Origin: Pseudarthrobacter psychrotolerans
Lineage (GTDB): Bacteria; Actinomycetota; Actinomycetes; Actinomycetales; Micrococcaceae
Length of the DNA: 64,000 nt
Direction: 5' to 3'
Assembly: GCF_009911795.1 (NCBI RefSeq)
Contig: NZ_CP047898.1
Location: 2,170,001-2,234,000, forward strand
A program made the translations under genes and the position numbers. This document shows positions 25,050-35,425 of the stretch, piece by piece; position 1 is the stretch's first letter, and each line of letters opens with the position of its first letter. The notes beneath the pieces were generated by a model, which ran no database searches, was not told the origin of the DNA, and saw only the letters and a program-made list of their open reading frames with translations.

Positions 25050-25222
25050 GGCGCCAGTCTGCCAGACCTCTGCGCCGAGTTTCCGGTAGGTGTGGCGACG
25101 GGAATGCGTAACTTTTGAGCGGCCGGCGGTTGTGGTTCCGCGGAATTCCGGGCCTCAGGGTTTGCCGGGCGGCCAATAGTTAAGCAACTTGGTTGGGCGG
25201 CCAAGAATTTGGTCGTGGAATA

Positions 25223-25263
25223 CAGCAGAGCCCGACGGCGGGACTCGCCATCGGGCTCTGCTG
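25223..25263 (-). terminator. Hairpin downstream of the SsuABC-like operon
   Basis: A perfect 13-bp stem (CAGCAGAGCCCGA with its complement) has a 15-base loop, about 35 bp beyond the permease stop. There is no strong T run, so it may act as a Rho-assisted or mRNA-stabilising structure. Confidence 0.6.
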
Positions 25264-25296
25264 ACAGTTTCTGCCGCTGAGGGTGTACTGCCCGGG

Positions 25297-26278
25297 TTAG
25301 CGGGTGCTGCCGGCGAGGAGGCCGCGGCTGCGGAGGAGGCGCTTCTCGATCGGCGCGAACACCAGCAGCTCGATGAGGATGCCGACGGCCAGGATCAGCA
25401 GGATCGCAGCCATTACAACCGTCATGTCGGCCAGGTCGCGGCCCTGGTTCAGCATGGAGCCGAGGCCGAAGCCGATGGTGCCGCCCACGGCGATGATTTC
25501 CGCGGCCATGAGCGACCGCCAGGAGAACGCCCAGCCCTGTTTGAGTCCGCTGAGGTAGCCGGGCAGCGCGGCAGGCAGGATGATCTGCACGGCCATCTGG
25601 AAACGGTTGGCACCCAGGACCGTGCCCACGCGGCGGTACTGCGGCGGGATCTGGTCCACGCCGGAGATCAGCCCGTTGATGATCGAGGGGATGGCACCCA
25701 TAAAGACCACGAAGTAGACGGTGGCGTCGGTGAGGCCGAACCAGATGATGGCAGCGGGCACCCAGGCAACGGACGGCAGCACCTGAAGGCCGGAAATCAG
25801 CGGCCCGAAGGCACGGCGCAGCGGCGCAACCTGGGCCAGCAGCAGCCCCACCGGCGTGGCGATGGCAACGCTGATCAGGAACCCGACCAGCCCGCGCTGC
25901 AGCGAGGTCCACACCGCTTCCTGGAGCTTGGCCTCGCCCCAGAGGACGCCGATCTGGCCCAGGACGTCGAGCGGACCAGGGACCAGGTCGCGGCGCTTGA
26001 GGCCCAGGGAGACGTAGAACTGCCAGATCAGTACCAGGACCACTATGGCCGCGACGGGCAGAAGCACCCGGCTCCAGTCGATCCGGTGCTTGCGCGCGGC
26101 GTCGGACTGGAGCGAATCCAGCCCGGCCTCGAGCTCACGCAGGTCCTCATGCCCGGTGGAAGACCGGGTCAGCGCGGCATGGACTTTGCGGGTTTCCGGC
26201 TGTCCGGTGATTGAGCTTGTCGAAATCCCGTTTTCGTCAGCCTCGACCAACGGGTTGCTCTCGGCGACGGGAGTTTGG

Positions 26279-26289
<11 letters not shown>
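25297..26289 (-). CDS. ABC transporter permease, sulfonate/nitrate/taurine type
   Basis: A 330-residue protein. A hydrophilic N-terminus of about 80 residues precedes six or so membrane segments of the BPD_transp_1 fold, including the EAA-type coupling loop (AVQIILPAALPGYLSGLKQG). It matches the SsuC/TauC/NrtB group. It overlaps the end of the ATPase gene by 11 bp and forms an importer with the ATPase and binding protein encoded upstream. Context beside cys and siroheme genes favours a sulfur compound such as an alkanesulfonate as substrate. The N-terminal extension is longer than usual. Confidence 0.87.
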
Positions 26290-27004
<715 letters not shown>

Positions 27005-27042
27005 GGTCCCGTCCTTAGGTAGTTGGTGCGGAGTTTGTGAGA

Positions 27043-28200
27043 TCAGTCCTGACCGAGGCCGGCCGCGGAGACGCGTTCGGCGGTCCCGGTGACTTCGTTC
27101 AGGGCACGGAGGTCGAACAGTCCGGTGATGTCCGCCTGCTTGGTGGTGCCGGCTTTCACCCCGTCCTCGAGGAGCTTGGGGAAGGTTCCCGCGAGCGGAT
27201 CCACCGTGAACACCACGTTCTGCAGGGCTCGATCAAGGACATCGGCGGGAAGCGCCGCGCCTGCCGATTCCTGCAGGGCGCCGTTGATGACGGCCGTCTT
27301 CTCCGCGGCGGGTGTGTCATTCAGCCAGGCCACAGACTCGGCGTGGCCGCGCAGGAGTGCTTTCACGGTGTCCGGGTGCGCGGCGGCGAACTTCTTGTTT
27401 ACGATCAGGATGGTCGTGGGGAACTCGCCGGCCTTGCCCGCGAGTGAGCCGTCCCAGAGGTCTTTTTCGTCGACCAGGACCTTGGCTCCGGCCTGGAGCA
27501 CCAGACGGGACGCCCACGGCTCGGGCAACCACGCGCCGTCGAGCTTTCCGTCCTGGAACAGTTTCAGCGTCTGGGCGTTTTCGGTGGGGTTAATGGCCAC
27601 GTCGCCGCTGCCGTCCACATTGGTCTTGTAACCCTGCGAGCCGAGCCACGCGCGGAGCGCCACGTCCTGCGTGCCGCCCAGCTGAGGCGACGCGAGAGTC
27701 TTGCCCTTCAGGTCCGCGGCGGAGGTGATCCCGGGACGCACCACCAGCTGCGCACCACCCGCGGCGGCGCCGGCAATGATGTTCACGGACTCCCCGCCGC
27801 TTTTGACGAACGAGTTGATGGCCGGGTTCGGGCCGATGTAGGTGGCGTCGATGGCGCCGGCATTCAGGGCCTCGATCGCGGCAGGTCCCGCGTTGAAAGT
27901 TTCGGTGCTGAGCTTGGTGTCGCCCAGGTTCCGGGCGAGGATCCCCTGCTTCACGCCCACCAGGGCGGGGGCATGGGTCAGGTTTCCGAAGTAGCCCAGC
28001 TTCAGTTCTGCGGCCGGAGTGGGCGCCGGGATGGCTGCCTCTGCCGCCGTATTGCGGGAAATGGACGACGCCACTACGGCACCGGCGGCGATGAGGAAGA
28101 CGAGCCCGATGGCCAGGGCTGCCTCGATGGCACGCTTGCGCTTGGGTACTGCGCTTTCGCCTGCCACAATGCGGGTCATCCCGGGCTTGGAACTAGTCAT
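27043..28200 (-). CDS. ABC transporter substrate-binding protein, aliphatic sulfonate type
   Basis: A protein of about 385 residues with an N-terminal membrane/signal segment (AIEAALAIGLVFLIAAGAVVA) after a basic region. It lacks a lipobox, so it may stay anchored by the uncleaved segment. The mature part has the SsuA/TauA/NrtA fold: LKLGYFGNLTHAPALVGV, NAGPAAIEALNAGAIDATYIG and the ligand-site GAWLPEPWA. I chose the ATG at 28200 (GGTGA upstream) over a longer frame from 28257. It heads the three-gene importer. Sulfonates are the favoured ligand from context; nitrate or taurine are alternatives. Confidence 0.85.
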   Translation of the reverse strand: MTSSKPGMTRIVAGESAVPKRKRAIEAALAIGLVFLIAAGAVVASSISRNTAAEAAIPAPTPAAELKLGYFGNLTHAPALVGVKQGILARNLGDTKLSTETFNAGPAAIEALNAGAIDATYIGPNPAINSFVKSGGESVNIIAGAAAGGAQLVVRPGITSAADLKGKTLASPQLGGTQDVALRAWLGSQGYKTNVDGSGDVAINPTENAQTLKLFQDGKLDGAWLPEPWASRLVLQAGAKVLVDEKDLWDGSLAGKAGEFPTTILIVNKKFAAAHPDTVKALLRGHAESVAWLNDTPAAEKTAVINGALQESAGAALPADVLDRALQNVVFTVDPLAGTFPKLLEDGVKAGTTKQADITGLFDLRALNEVTGTAERVSAAGLGQD

Positions 28201-28291
28201 TGTTTCACCATAGGGAGTGACATAAACCCATTCAATCAAGCAGAAACGGGGGGTCACGCGGGTTCATGCAGCGTCACATTCCGGGCCCGAT

Positions 28292-29457
28292 TCAGTCCCC
28301 CTTGACGTTGATCAGCTGCCGCAGTTTGTGGCGCACCGTGACCAGGTCCGACGCGTCGCGCATCACCACATCGATGGGCTTGTACGCCGCCGGAATCTCG
28401 TCGATGAACGCCTCAGTGGCGCGGAACTCGATCCCGAACATCGCGTCCTTCAGCTCGGCCAGCGAGAACGTTTTGCGGGCAGCCGTCCGGGAGTATTCGC
28501 GGCCGGCCCCGTGCGGGGAGGAGTTCAGCGAGACCGGGTTCCCGAGCCCTCCACCACGTACGACGCCGTCCCCATGGACCCGGGGATAAGTCCAGGATCG
28601 CCGTGCTCGGCTTTGATCGCCCCCTTGCGCGATACCCACACGGATTTGCCGTAATGGGTTTCCTGCTGCGTGAAGTTGTGGTGGCAGTTGATCCGCTCGC
28701 GCTCCTTGACATGGCCGCCCACCCAGTGCCCGAACTGCGTAATGACGCGGTCCATCATTTCCTCGCGGTTCAGGAGGGCGAAATGTTGCGCCCAGCGAAG
28801 TTCCTTGATGTAGCGGGCGAACTCGCTGGTACCCTCCTCCAGGTAGGCGAGGTCCGGGTCGGGCAGCCTGGTCCCGAGTTTCCGGGTCACCTGCTGGGCG
28901 ACGCTGATGTGGTGTTGCGCGATTTTGTTGCCGACGCCCCGCGAGCCGGAGTGCAGGAACAGCCAGACGGCGTCGGTCTCGTCTGCGGAGACCTCGATGA
29001 AGTGGTTGCCCGATCCCAGCGAGCCCAGCTGAAGCTCCCACTTCGCCAGATACTGGGCTGGGTTGAAGGCGGCCTGGGCCGCGAGCTTCCGGAGCTCGGC
29101 AAGGCGAGGTTCGGCAGTGGCTGCGACAGTCCGGTTGTTGTGCCCGGCGGACAACGGAATGGCCCGCTCGATGTCCTCGCGCAGCCGTCTGCGGTCCTTG
29201 GGCAGGTCCTTGACCGAGTACTGGGTCCGCACGGCGATCATGCCGCAGCCGATATCCACACCCACGGCAGCCGGGATGATCGCGCGCAGGGTGGGAATCA
29301 CCGAGCCGACGGTGGCGCCCTTGCCAAGGTGCGCGTCCGGCATCAGGGCCAGATGCGGGTAGATGAACGGCAGCGTGGACGTGGCCAGCGCCTGCTCGCG
29401 GGTCTTGTCATCCAGGATCGAGGCCCAGCTGATGAGCTTGCTGTTGATGGTTTCCAC
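28292..29457 (-). pseudogene. rtcB: RNA-splicing ligase RtcB, frameshifted
   Basis: The first frame (28525-29457, GTG start) encodes 310 residues. It has RtcB hallmarks: MPDAHLGKGATVGSVIPT, the metal-binding VDIGCGM, GSGNHFIEV and HSGSRGVG. It then ends SYVVEGSGTRSR. The remainder continues in another frame as GLGNPVSLNSSPHGAGREYS to 28292. One extra G at about 28547-28549 would restore a 388-residue protein. The break separates the metal site from HGAGR, whose histidine is guanylylated during catalysis, so the gene as written cannot make an active ligase. RtcB joins 2',3'-cyclic phosphate or 3'-phosphate RNA ends to 5'-OH ends. No archease gene is nearby. Confidence 0.85.
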
Positions 29458-29496
29458 GCGCGCCGCCTCCCACTGTTAAGGATACGGAAACGACGA

Positions 29497-29557
29497 AACC
29501 GCGGCTTATTCGCGTGTCCGGCCCGTGAAGGCCAGGATCTGCGAACAAGCCGCGGTT
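29497..29557 (-). terminator. Hairpin downstream of cysN
   Basis: An 11-bp stem (AACCGCGGCTT at 29497-29507 with AAGCCGCGGTT at 29547-29557) encloses a loop of about 39 bases, just beyond the cysN stop and before rtcB. It is a plausible end for the sir-cysHDN transcript. Confidence 0.55.
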
Positions 29558-29565
29558 CGTGAGGC

Positions 29566-31011
29566 TCAGATGGAGTAGCGCTCGTCCTCGTGGTCGCCCG
29601 GGTGGTCCTTGACCAGGCCCGCGGCCAGCGTGTTGCCGTCCAGCGGGTCGATCACCAGGAACGCGCCGGTGCGGCGGTGGTGCAGGTAGTTCTCCAGCGG
29701 CAGCGGCGCCGCGAGCCGGAGCTGCGCGTGGCCGATGTCGTTCAGCTCCAGGCTGGACGCGCCTTCGAGCTTGAACGTGGCCAGGTCCAGCTTGCCGCTG
29801 ACGCTGCGGACCAGCGCCTGGACGGTGCGGGTGCCGTGCTTGACCAGCACCTTGGCACCTTCACGCAGCGGTTTCGGCGAGAGCCAGCACAGCGCAGCGT
29901 ACAGGTCGGCGGTGGACTCCGGGAAGGTCCCGGCGGCGGCAATGGTGTCACCGCGGGCGACGTCGAATTCCTCCGCCAGGCGGATCGCCACGGACTGCGG
30001 GGCGAACGCTTCCTGCAGCGACTCACCGGCGAAATCGATGCCGGTCACCGTGGTGGTGCGCGCAGCCTGGCCGGGGGTCAGCACTGACACCGAATCCCCC
30101 ACCTTCACAGACCCCTCGGTGATCTGGCCGGCGTAGGCACGGTAGTCGCGGAAGGCTTCAACATCCAGGCCACCGGCCACGGCGTCGGGAGCCAGCGCAC
30201 CCTGCGGCCGGATAACCAGCTGCACCGGGAAGCGGAAGCTCTCCAGCTGCGTGTCGATCTCATCCGCGGCCGGCAGGGTCTCGAGGACCTCCAGCAGGGC
30301 CGGGCCGTCGTACCAGGGGGTGCGCTCGGAACGGTCCACCACGTTGTCGCCGTCGAGGGCGGACACCGGGATCACCAGCAGGTCATCGATGTGGTCCGCG
30401 CTGCCCAGCTCGGCGGAGCCGATGCCCAGTTCGCGGGCCACCTGCTGCACGTCGGCCTGGATCTCACGGAACACGGACTCGCTGAAGTCCACGAGGTCAA
30501 TCTTGTTCACGGCCACAATGACGTGCGCCACCCGCAGGAGCTGCAGCACGGACAGGTGCCGGCGCGTCTGCTCCAGGACACCCTTGCGGGCGTCAATGAG
30601 TACGACGACGGCATCCGCTGTGGACGCGCCGGTCACCGTGTTTTTGGTGTACTGGACGTGCCCGGGGCAGTCGGCCAGGATGAAGCTGCGCTGGTCCGTG
30701 GCGAAGTAGCGGTAGGCCACGTCGATGGTGATGCCCTGCTCCCGCTCGGCGCGCAGGCCGTCCGTCAGGAGGGCCAGGTCGATCGCCTGGGTGCCGGTGG
30801 CGCCAGCGCCGCCGAAGCCGCGGTCCGCGGAGGTGCGGGCAACGGCGTCGAGCGTGTCAGCAAGAATCGCCTTGGAGTCGTGCAGGAGGCGGCCCACCAA
30901 AGTGGACTTCCCGTCGTCGACCGATCCGGCGGTAGCGAAACGGAACAGCGTGGTGGGCAGGGCCGTTTCCAGCTCCGCGGCGGTTCCGTGCAAAATTGCG
31001 TTTGTGCTCAT
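29566..31011 (-). CDS. cysN: Sulfate adenylyltransferase, GTPase subunit
   Basis: A 481-residue protein of the CysN/EF-Tu-like GTPase family. Near the N-terminus is the P-loop GSVDDGKST; DCPGHVQYTKN and NKIDLVD complete the GTP site. EF-Tu-like beta-barrel domains follow. With CysD it makes adenosine 5'-phosphosulfate from ATP and sulfate, driven by GTP hydrolysis. No C-terminal APS kinase (CysC) domain is present. The ATG at 31011 starts one base after the cysD stop, so translation is coupled. The frame stays open well upstream, but that extension would overlap cysD. Confidence 0.93.
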   Translation of the reverse strand: MSTNAILHGTAAELETALPTTLFRFATAGSVDDGKSTLVGRLLHDSKAILADTLDAVARTSADRGFGGAGATGTQAIDLALLTDGLRAEREQGITIDVAYRYFATDQRSFILADCPGHVQYTKNTVTGASTADAVVVLIDARKGVLEQTRRHLSVLQLLRVAHVIVAVNKIDLVDFSESVFREIQADVQQVARELGIGSAELGSADHIDDLLVIPVSALDGDNVVDRSERTPWYDGPALLEVLETLPAADEIDTQLESFRFPVQLVIRPQGALAPDAVAGGLDVEAFRDYRAYAGQITEGSVKVGDSVSVLTPGQAARTTTVTGIDFAGESLQEAFAPQSVAIRLAEEFDVARGDTIAAAGTFPESTADLYAALCWLSPKPLREGAKVLVKHGTRTVQALVRSVSGKLDLATFKLEGASSLELNDIGHAQLRLAAPLPLENYLHHRRTGAFLVIDPLDGNTLAAGLVKDHPGDHEDERYSI

Positions 31012-31012
31012 T

Positions 31013-31960
31013 CTAGAAGTACCCATCCTTCTTGCGGTCTTCCATGGCTGCCTCGGAGATGCGGTCATCTGCACGGGTGGCGCCACGTTCGGTGATGGTG
31101 GAGGCGGCAACTTCGATCACAACGTCGCTCACGGTGGCTGCGTCCGACTCAACGGCGCCGGTGCAGGACATGTCGCCCACGGTGCGGTAGCGGACGGTTT
31201 TGACGATGACTTCCTCGTGCGGGAGCGGCTGGGAAACCTCGCCCACCGCACGCCACATGCCGTCGCGGGCAAACACTTCGCGGTCATGGGCGTAGTACAG
31301 GCCCGGCAGCTCGATGTTCTCGCGCTCGATGTAGCGCCAGATGTCCAGCTCGGTCCAGTTGCTGATGGGGAACGCGCGGACATGCTGGCCCACGGTGTGG
31401 CGGCCGTTGTAGAGGTTCCACAGCTCGGGGCGCTGGTTGCGCGGGTCCCACTGGCCGAACTCGTCGCGGAGGCTCAGGATGCGCTCCTTGGCGCGGGCCT
31501 TGTCCTCGTCGCGGCGGCCACCGCCGAAGACGGCGTCGAACTTGTTCTGCGAGATGGCGTCCAGCAGCGGGACGGTCTGCAGCGGGTTACGGGTGCCGTC
31601 GGCACGCTCGGCCAGTTCGCCGCGGTCGATGAACTCCTGGACACTTCCGACGACGAGCTTGAGTCCCAGCCGCTCCACCGTCCGGTCGCGGAAATCGATG
31701 ACCTCGGGGAAGTTGTGGCCGGTATCCACGTGCAGCACGGGGAACGGGACCTTGCCCGGCCAGAAAGCCTTGGTGGCCAGGTGCAGCATCACCACGGAGT
31801 CCTTGCCGCCGGAGAAAAGCAGCGCAGGTTTCTCGAACTCGGCCACGACTTCGCGGATGATGTGGATCGCTTCGGACTCGAGGGCGTTCAGGCTGGAGAG
31901 GCGCGTGGATACGGCGGCTTCAGTCACCTGGATGGTCTCCTCAGTTAGGAAAGTGCTCAT
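31013..31960 (-). CDS. cysD: Sulfate adenylyltransferase, catalytic subunit
   Basis: A 315-residue PP-loop ATP pyrophosphatase. The motif SGGKDSVVMLH binds ATP, HVDTGHNFPEVIDFRD follows, and the C-terminus ends RKKDGYF, as is typical of CysD. It forms APS with CysN. The start at 31960 is fixed by the ATGA overlap with the cysH stop; a second ATG five codons upstream is possible but would extend the overlap. Gene order sir-cysH-cysD-cysN with overlaps shows one operon for the whole path from sulfate to sulfide. Confidence 0.93.
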   Translation of the reverse strand: MSTFLTEETIQVTEAAVSTRLSSLNALESEAIHIIREVVAEFEKPALLFSGGKDSVVMLHLATKAFWPGKVPFPVLHVDTGHNFPEVIDFRDRTVERLGLKLVVGSVQEFIDRGELAERADGTRNPLQTVPLLDAISQNKFDAVFGGGRRDEDKARAKERILSLRDEFGQWDPRNQRPELWNLYNGRHTVGQHVRAFPISNWTELDIWRYIERENIELPGLYYAHDREVFARDGMWRAVGEVSQPLPHEEVIVKTVRYRTVGDMSCTGAVESDAATVSDVVIEVAASTITERGATRADDRISEAAMEDRKKDGYF

Positions 31961-32745
31961 ACGTGTAGTCCGCATTCTGTCTTGTCGGTGCCTGCCCAGC
32001 GGCCGGCGCGGGGGTCGTCTCCGGGCGCCACCTTGCGGGTGCAGGGCTGGCAGCCAATGGAGGGGTAACCCTGGGAAAGCAGCGGGTTGACGGGTAGGAG
32101 GTTGTCGTCGGAGTACTGGACCAGCTGGTCGAACGTCCACGCGGCCACCGGGTTGACCTTGACCAGGCCGTTGACGTCGTCCCAGGTCACCAGCGGGGTG
32201 TTGGTCCGGGTGGGGGCCTCGTCGCGGCGGACGCCGGTGAACCAGAGTTCGTAGCCGGCCAGGGTGCGGCGCAGCGGGGCCACCTTGCGGAGGGCGCAGC
32301 ACTGGGCGGCGTCGCGGGCAAAGAGGTCCTTGCCAAGGAGCCGGTCCTGCTGTTCCACGGTGTTCTCCGGGAGCACGTCCACCACGTTGACGCGGAGGTT
32401 CGCGACCACCTCATCACGTGTGGCGTAGGTTTCCGGGAAGTGGTAGCCGGTCTCCAGGAACAGGACGTCGACGCCAGGCATCTGGTCCGCGACCAGTGCC
32501 GGCAGGACGGCGTCGGCCATGGAGCACGCGACGGCCACCGCGGACAGGTCGAAGTTGCGCTCCACCCAGGCGATCACGTCGCGGGCCGGGGCGTCCCAGC
32601 CGAGCTCGGCGGCGCCGGACTCGGCGATCACCTTGAGCTCGTCATGGGTGCGGAGGGCGGCAGGCGATGCCGAGACCGGGGAGGGGCCACGGCCACCGGG
32701 GTCCCCGGCCGAGCTTGCGAGGTTGGGGAGTGGCTGGGGATTCAC
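31957..32745 (-). CDS. cysH: Assimilatory adenylylsulfate (APS) reductase
   Basis: A 262-residue PAPS/APS reductase. It carries the paired cysteines CC in QCCALRK and a later CxxC in IGCQPCTR, the four ligands of the [4Fe-4S] cluster that marks APS-specific enzymes, and the catalytic ECGLH near the C-terminus. It reduces APS to sulfite with thioredoxin. Lack of a cysC gene in the operon agrees with direct use of APS. I chose the GTG at 32745, which overlaps the sulfite reductase stop as GTGA and has GAGGAGG seven bases upstream. Confidence 0.92.
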   Translation of the reverse strand: MNPQPLPNLASSAGDPGGRGPSPVSASPAALRTHDELKVIAESGAAELGWDAPARDVIAWVERNFDLSAVAVACSMADAVLPALVADQMPGVDVLFLETGYHFPETYATRDEVVANLRVNVVDVLPENTVEQQDRLLGKDLFARDAAQCCALRKVAPLRRTLAGYELWFTGVRRDEAPTRTNTPLVTWDDVNGLVKVNPVAAWTFDQLVQYSDDNLLPVNPLLSQGYPSIGCQPCTRKVAPGDDPRAGRWAGTDKTECGLHV

Positions 32746-34487
32746 TGTAGGGCCTCCTCGTCTGCCGCGTGGGCCCACTCGGCGAAGGTCTGACCTTCGG
32801 CGCGCTTAGCCACGAACGTGCGTACGACGCGTTCCACGTAGTCCGGCAGGTCCTCGACGTACACCTTCAGGCCGCGGACGGTGCGTCCCAAGCCTGCCTC
32901 TTCGCGGCTGTTGGAAGCCAGCCCGCCGCCCAGGTGGACCTGGAAACCCGGGGAGGGGTCGCCGTCGGGCGTGGGAAGCATCATGCCCTTAAGCCCGATG
33001 TCCGCGGTCTGGATGCGGGCGCAGGAATTGGGGCAGCCGTTGATGTGCAGGGACAGCGCGTGCGGCAGTTCGCCGGACTCCGCGAGGTCAGCCAGGCGGC
33101 GTTCCAGGTCGGCGACGGCGGTGGCGGCCGTGACCTTGGTTTCCACGATGGCCAGCTTGCAGTATTCGATGCCGGTGCAGGCGATGGTGCCGCGGCGGAA
33201 CACGGACGGGCGGGCGGACAGGCCCAGGGCATCGAGCTCGGCGACCAGCGGCTCCACGTTGTCCTTGGGGACATCCAGCACCACGAGTTTCTGGTGCGGG
33301 GTGGTGCGCAGTCGGTAGGAGCCGCGGGCCTCGAGGGTGTCGGCGAGCTTGACCAGCTGGGCGCCGGACAGGCGGCCGGCCAGCGGGGTGGCGCCGATGA
33401 AGAACTTGCCGTCCTTCTGCTCGTGGACGCCGATGTGGTCGCCCGGAGTGGTGGGCTTGGGTGCGGCCGGGCCGTCAGCCAGCTTGTAGCCCAAGTATTC
33501 GTCCTCGAGGATCTGGCGGAATTTCGCCGGACCCCAGTCGGCCAGCAGGAACTTCAGGCGGGCCTTGGTGCGCATGCGGCGGTAGCCATAGTCACGGAAG
33601 ATGCTGGTCACTCCGAGCCAGACATCTGCGGCCTCTTCCGGCCGAACAAACGCACCGAGCCGCTTGGCCAGCATGGGGTTGGTGGACAGCGCGCCGCCCA
33701 CCCAGAGGTCGTAGCCGGCGCCCAGTTCGGGGTGGACCATGCCCACCAGGCCGAAGTCGTTGATCTCGTGGACCACGTCCTGGCTGGGGTGGCCGGTGAT
33801 GGCGGTCTTGTACTTGCGCGGCAGGTTGGACAGCAGCGGGTTGCCGATGAACCGCTCCCCCAGCTCCGCGATGAGCGGCGTGGGGTCGATGATCTCGTCC
33901 TTGGCGATGCCGGCCACCGGGGAGCCCAGGATGACACGGGGCACGTCGCCGCACGCCTCGGTGGTGGACAGGCCAACACCTTCCAGCCGCTTCCAGATCT
34001 CGGGGATGTCCTCCACGCGGATCCAGTGCAGCTGGATATTCTGGCGGTCAGTGAGGTCGGCGGAATCCCGGCCGAAGTCCACGGATATCTGGCCGATGAC
34101 CCGCAGCTGCTCGGTGGTGAGCGCACCGCCGTCGATCCTGACCCGGAGCATGAAGTACTTGTCTTCCAGCTCGTGCGGCTCAAGCGTGGCGGTCTTGCCG
34201 CCGTCGATGCCGGGCTTGCGCTGGGTGTACAGGCCCCACCAGCGGAAGCGTCCGTGGAGGTCCTGGCTGGGGATGGCGTCGAAGCCGTCCTTGGAGTAGA
34301 TGGTATCGATACGCTCGCGCACGTTGAGGCCGTCGTCTTCCTGTTTCCAGGTTTCGTTGGCGTTCAGCGGCGTTTTGCCGTCCACTTTCCACTGCCCGTG
34401 CGGCTTTGCAGCGGGACGGGAGGCACGCGCGGGGCGTTTGGCGGCGGCGGAGTCCACGGACGCTCCGGCTAGAGCTGTATCAGTCAT
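32742..34487 (-). CDS. sir: Ferredoxin-type sulfite reductase (nitrite/sulfite reductase family)
   Basis: A 581-residue siroheme/[4Fe-4S] enzyme with two ferrodoxin-like halves. The second half holds the cluster cysteines in CTGIEYCKLA and NGCPNSCAR. Arg/Lys residues typical of the siroheme pocket are seen (LTDRQNIQLHW, PRKYKTAITG). It reduces sulfite to sulfide using six electrons from ferredoxin. Co-transcription with cysH, cysD and cysN favours sulfite over nitrite. FprA, CysG and CbiX in the region would supply electrons and siroheme. It is the first gene of the operon. Confidence 0.92.
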   Translation of the reverse strand: MTDTALAGASVDSAAAKRPARASRPAAKPHGQWKVDGKTPLNANETWKQEDDGLNVRERIDTIYSKDGFDAIPSQDLHGRFRWWGLYTQRKPGIDGGKTATLEPHELEDKYFMLRVRIDGGALTTEQLRVIGQISVDFGRDSADLTDRQNIQLHWIRVEDIPEIWKRLEGVGLSTTEACGDVPRVILGSPVAGIAKDEIIDPTPLIAELGERFIGNPLLSNLPRKYKTAITGHPSQDVVHEINDFGLVGMVHPELGAGYDLWVGGALSTNPMLAKRLGAFVRPEEAADVWLGVTSIFRDYGYRRMRTKARLKFLLADWGPAKFRQILEDEYLGYKLADGPAAPKPTTPGDHIGVHEQKDGKFFIGATPLAGRLSGAQLVKLADTLEARGSYRLRTTPHQKLVVLDVPKDNVEPLVAELDALGLSARPSVFRRGTIACTGIEYCKLAIVETKVTAATAVADLERRLADLAESGELPHALSLHINGCPNSCARIQTADIGLKGMMLPTPDGDPSPGFQVHLGGGLASNSREEAGLGRTVRGLKVYVEDLPDYVERVVRTFVAKRAEGQTFAEWAHAADEEALQ

Positions 34488-34629
34488 GCATCGACTGTAG
34501 GTGGCTCCCGAAGTGCGTCACAAAGGTCCGGAAACGCGAGGTCACCTAGGGAAACAATTCGTCACGAACCGCCGGAGACCCTTGAAGAAGACTGCCCGCT
34601 GTGCTTGGTTGCGGGTCCCGGGAGTGCGG

Positions 34630-35363
34630 TTATTGACCGCGTGCGACGGCGTCGTCGAACCGTTCCAGCGCGATCTCGGCGAGCACCGGCGACGGCAGCA
34701 GTGGTTCCGTCACGAAGTCGGCGCCGGCTTTGGCCAGCTGGTCGTGGAAGAACCCCGGCGCGAGCAGGTATGAGGCAATCACCACGCGGCCGCCGTCGTC
34801 CACGGCCCCGGCGGACTCCCCCGCCCGGCACCTCCTGCCAGTTCCAGTCGGAGGATGGTGACGGCGTCGGGCACCGAGGGCTGGGCAGAGGCACCGTAGG
34901 CGGGCAAAATCCGGTTGGGGCGCAGCGCCCTGAGCTGGGCGGCGAGCTCTTCCACGCTGACGGCGGCGTTGGGATTGGAGGACCCGGCGGCGGCCAGGAC
35001 GATCGCGTCGCGGTCCGTCACCCCGGCTTCCCGGAGGCGCTGGTCCAGGAGTGCGGCGAGCCGCGGGTCCGGGCCGAGCGGCGCGGCGGCCAGGCTCCCC
35101 GGCCGGCTTTTCACAGCGCGGGCGATGTCCACCTTGACGTGGTATCCGACGCTCAGCAACAGCGGCACGACGACGGCTTTGTCCTCTTCGGGCAGTCCCG
35201 CCACCACATCCACGAGGTCCGGCTGCTGGACGTCCACGTAGGCTTCCCGCACGTCCAGGCCCGGGCGCAGGGCGGCGATGGCTGCGCGAAGCGCGTTGAC
35301 CTCCGCGGAGCCCTGTGGGCTGGACGTCCCGTGGGCGCAGGCGATCATGATCGGGTTGTTCAT
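34630..35363 (-). pseudogene. Sirohydrochlorin chelatase (CbiX/SirB type), frameshifted
   Basis: From the ATG at 35363 (MNNPIMIACAHGTSSPQ) the frame encodes the N-terminal CbiX half, with the metal-binding His of ACAHGTS and the second conserved stretch VVVPLLLSVGYHVKVDI. After VTILRLELAGGAGRG the frame shifts. The C-terminal part (AVDDGGRVVIASYLLAPGFF ... DDAVARGQ) continues in another frame to 34630. One extra base in the run of five C's at 34818-34822 restores a 244-residue two-domain enzyme. The family inserts Fe2+ (or Co2+) into sirohydrochlorin. It lies upstream of sir on the same strand, where it would complete siroheme synthesis. Confidence 0.83.
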
Positions 35364-35425
35364 AGGGGCTAGCGTAACCTTGGAGCCGCCCTGTTCGCCC
35401 ACCTTGAAACCGCCGGGACGCCCTC

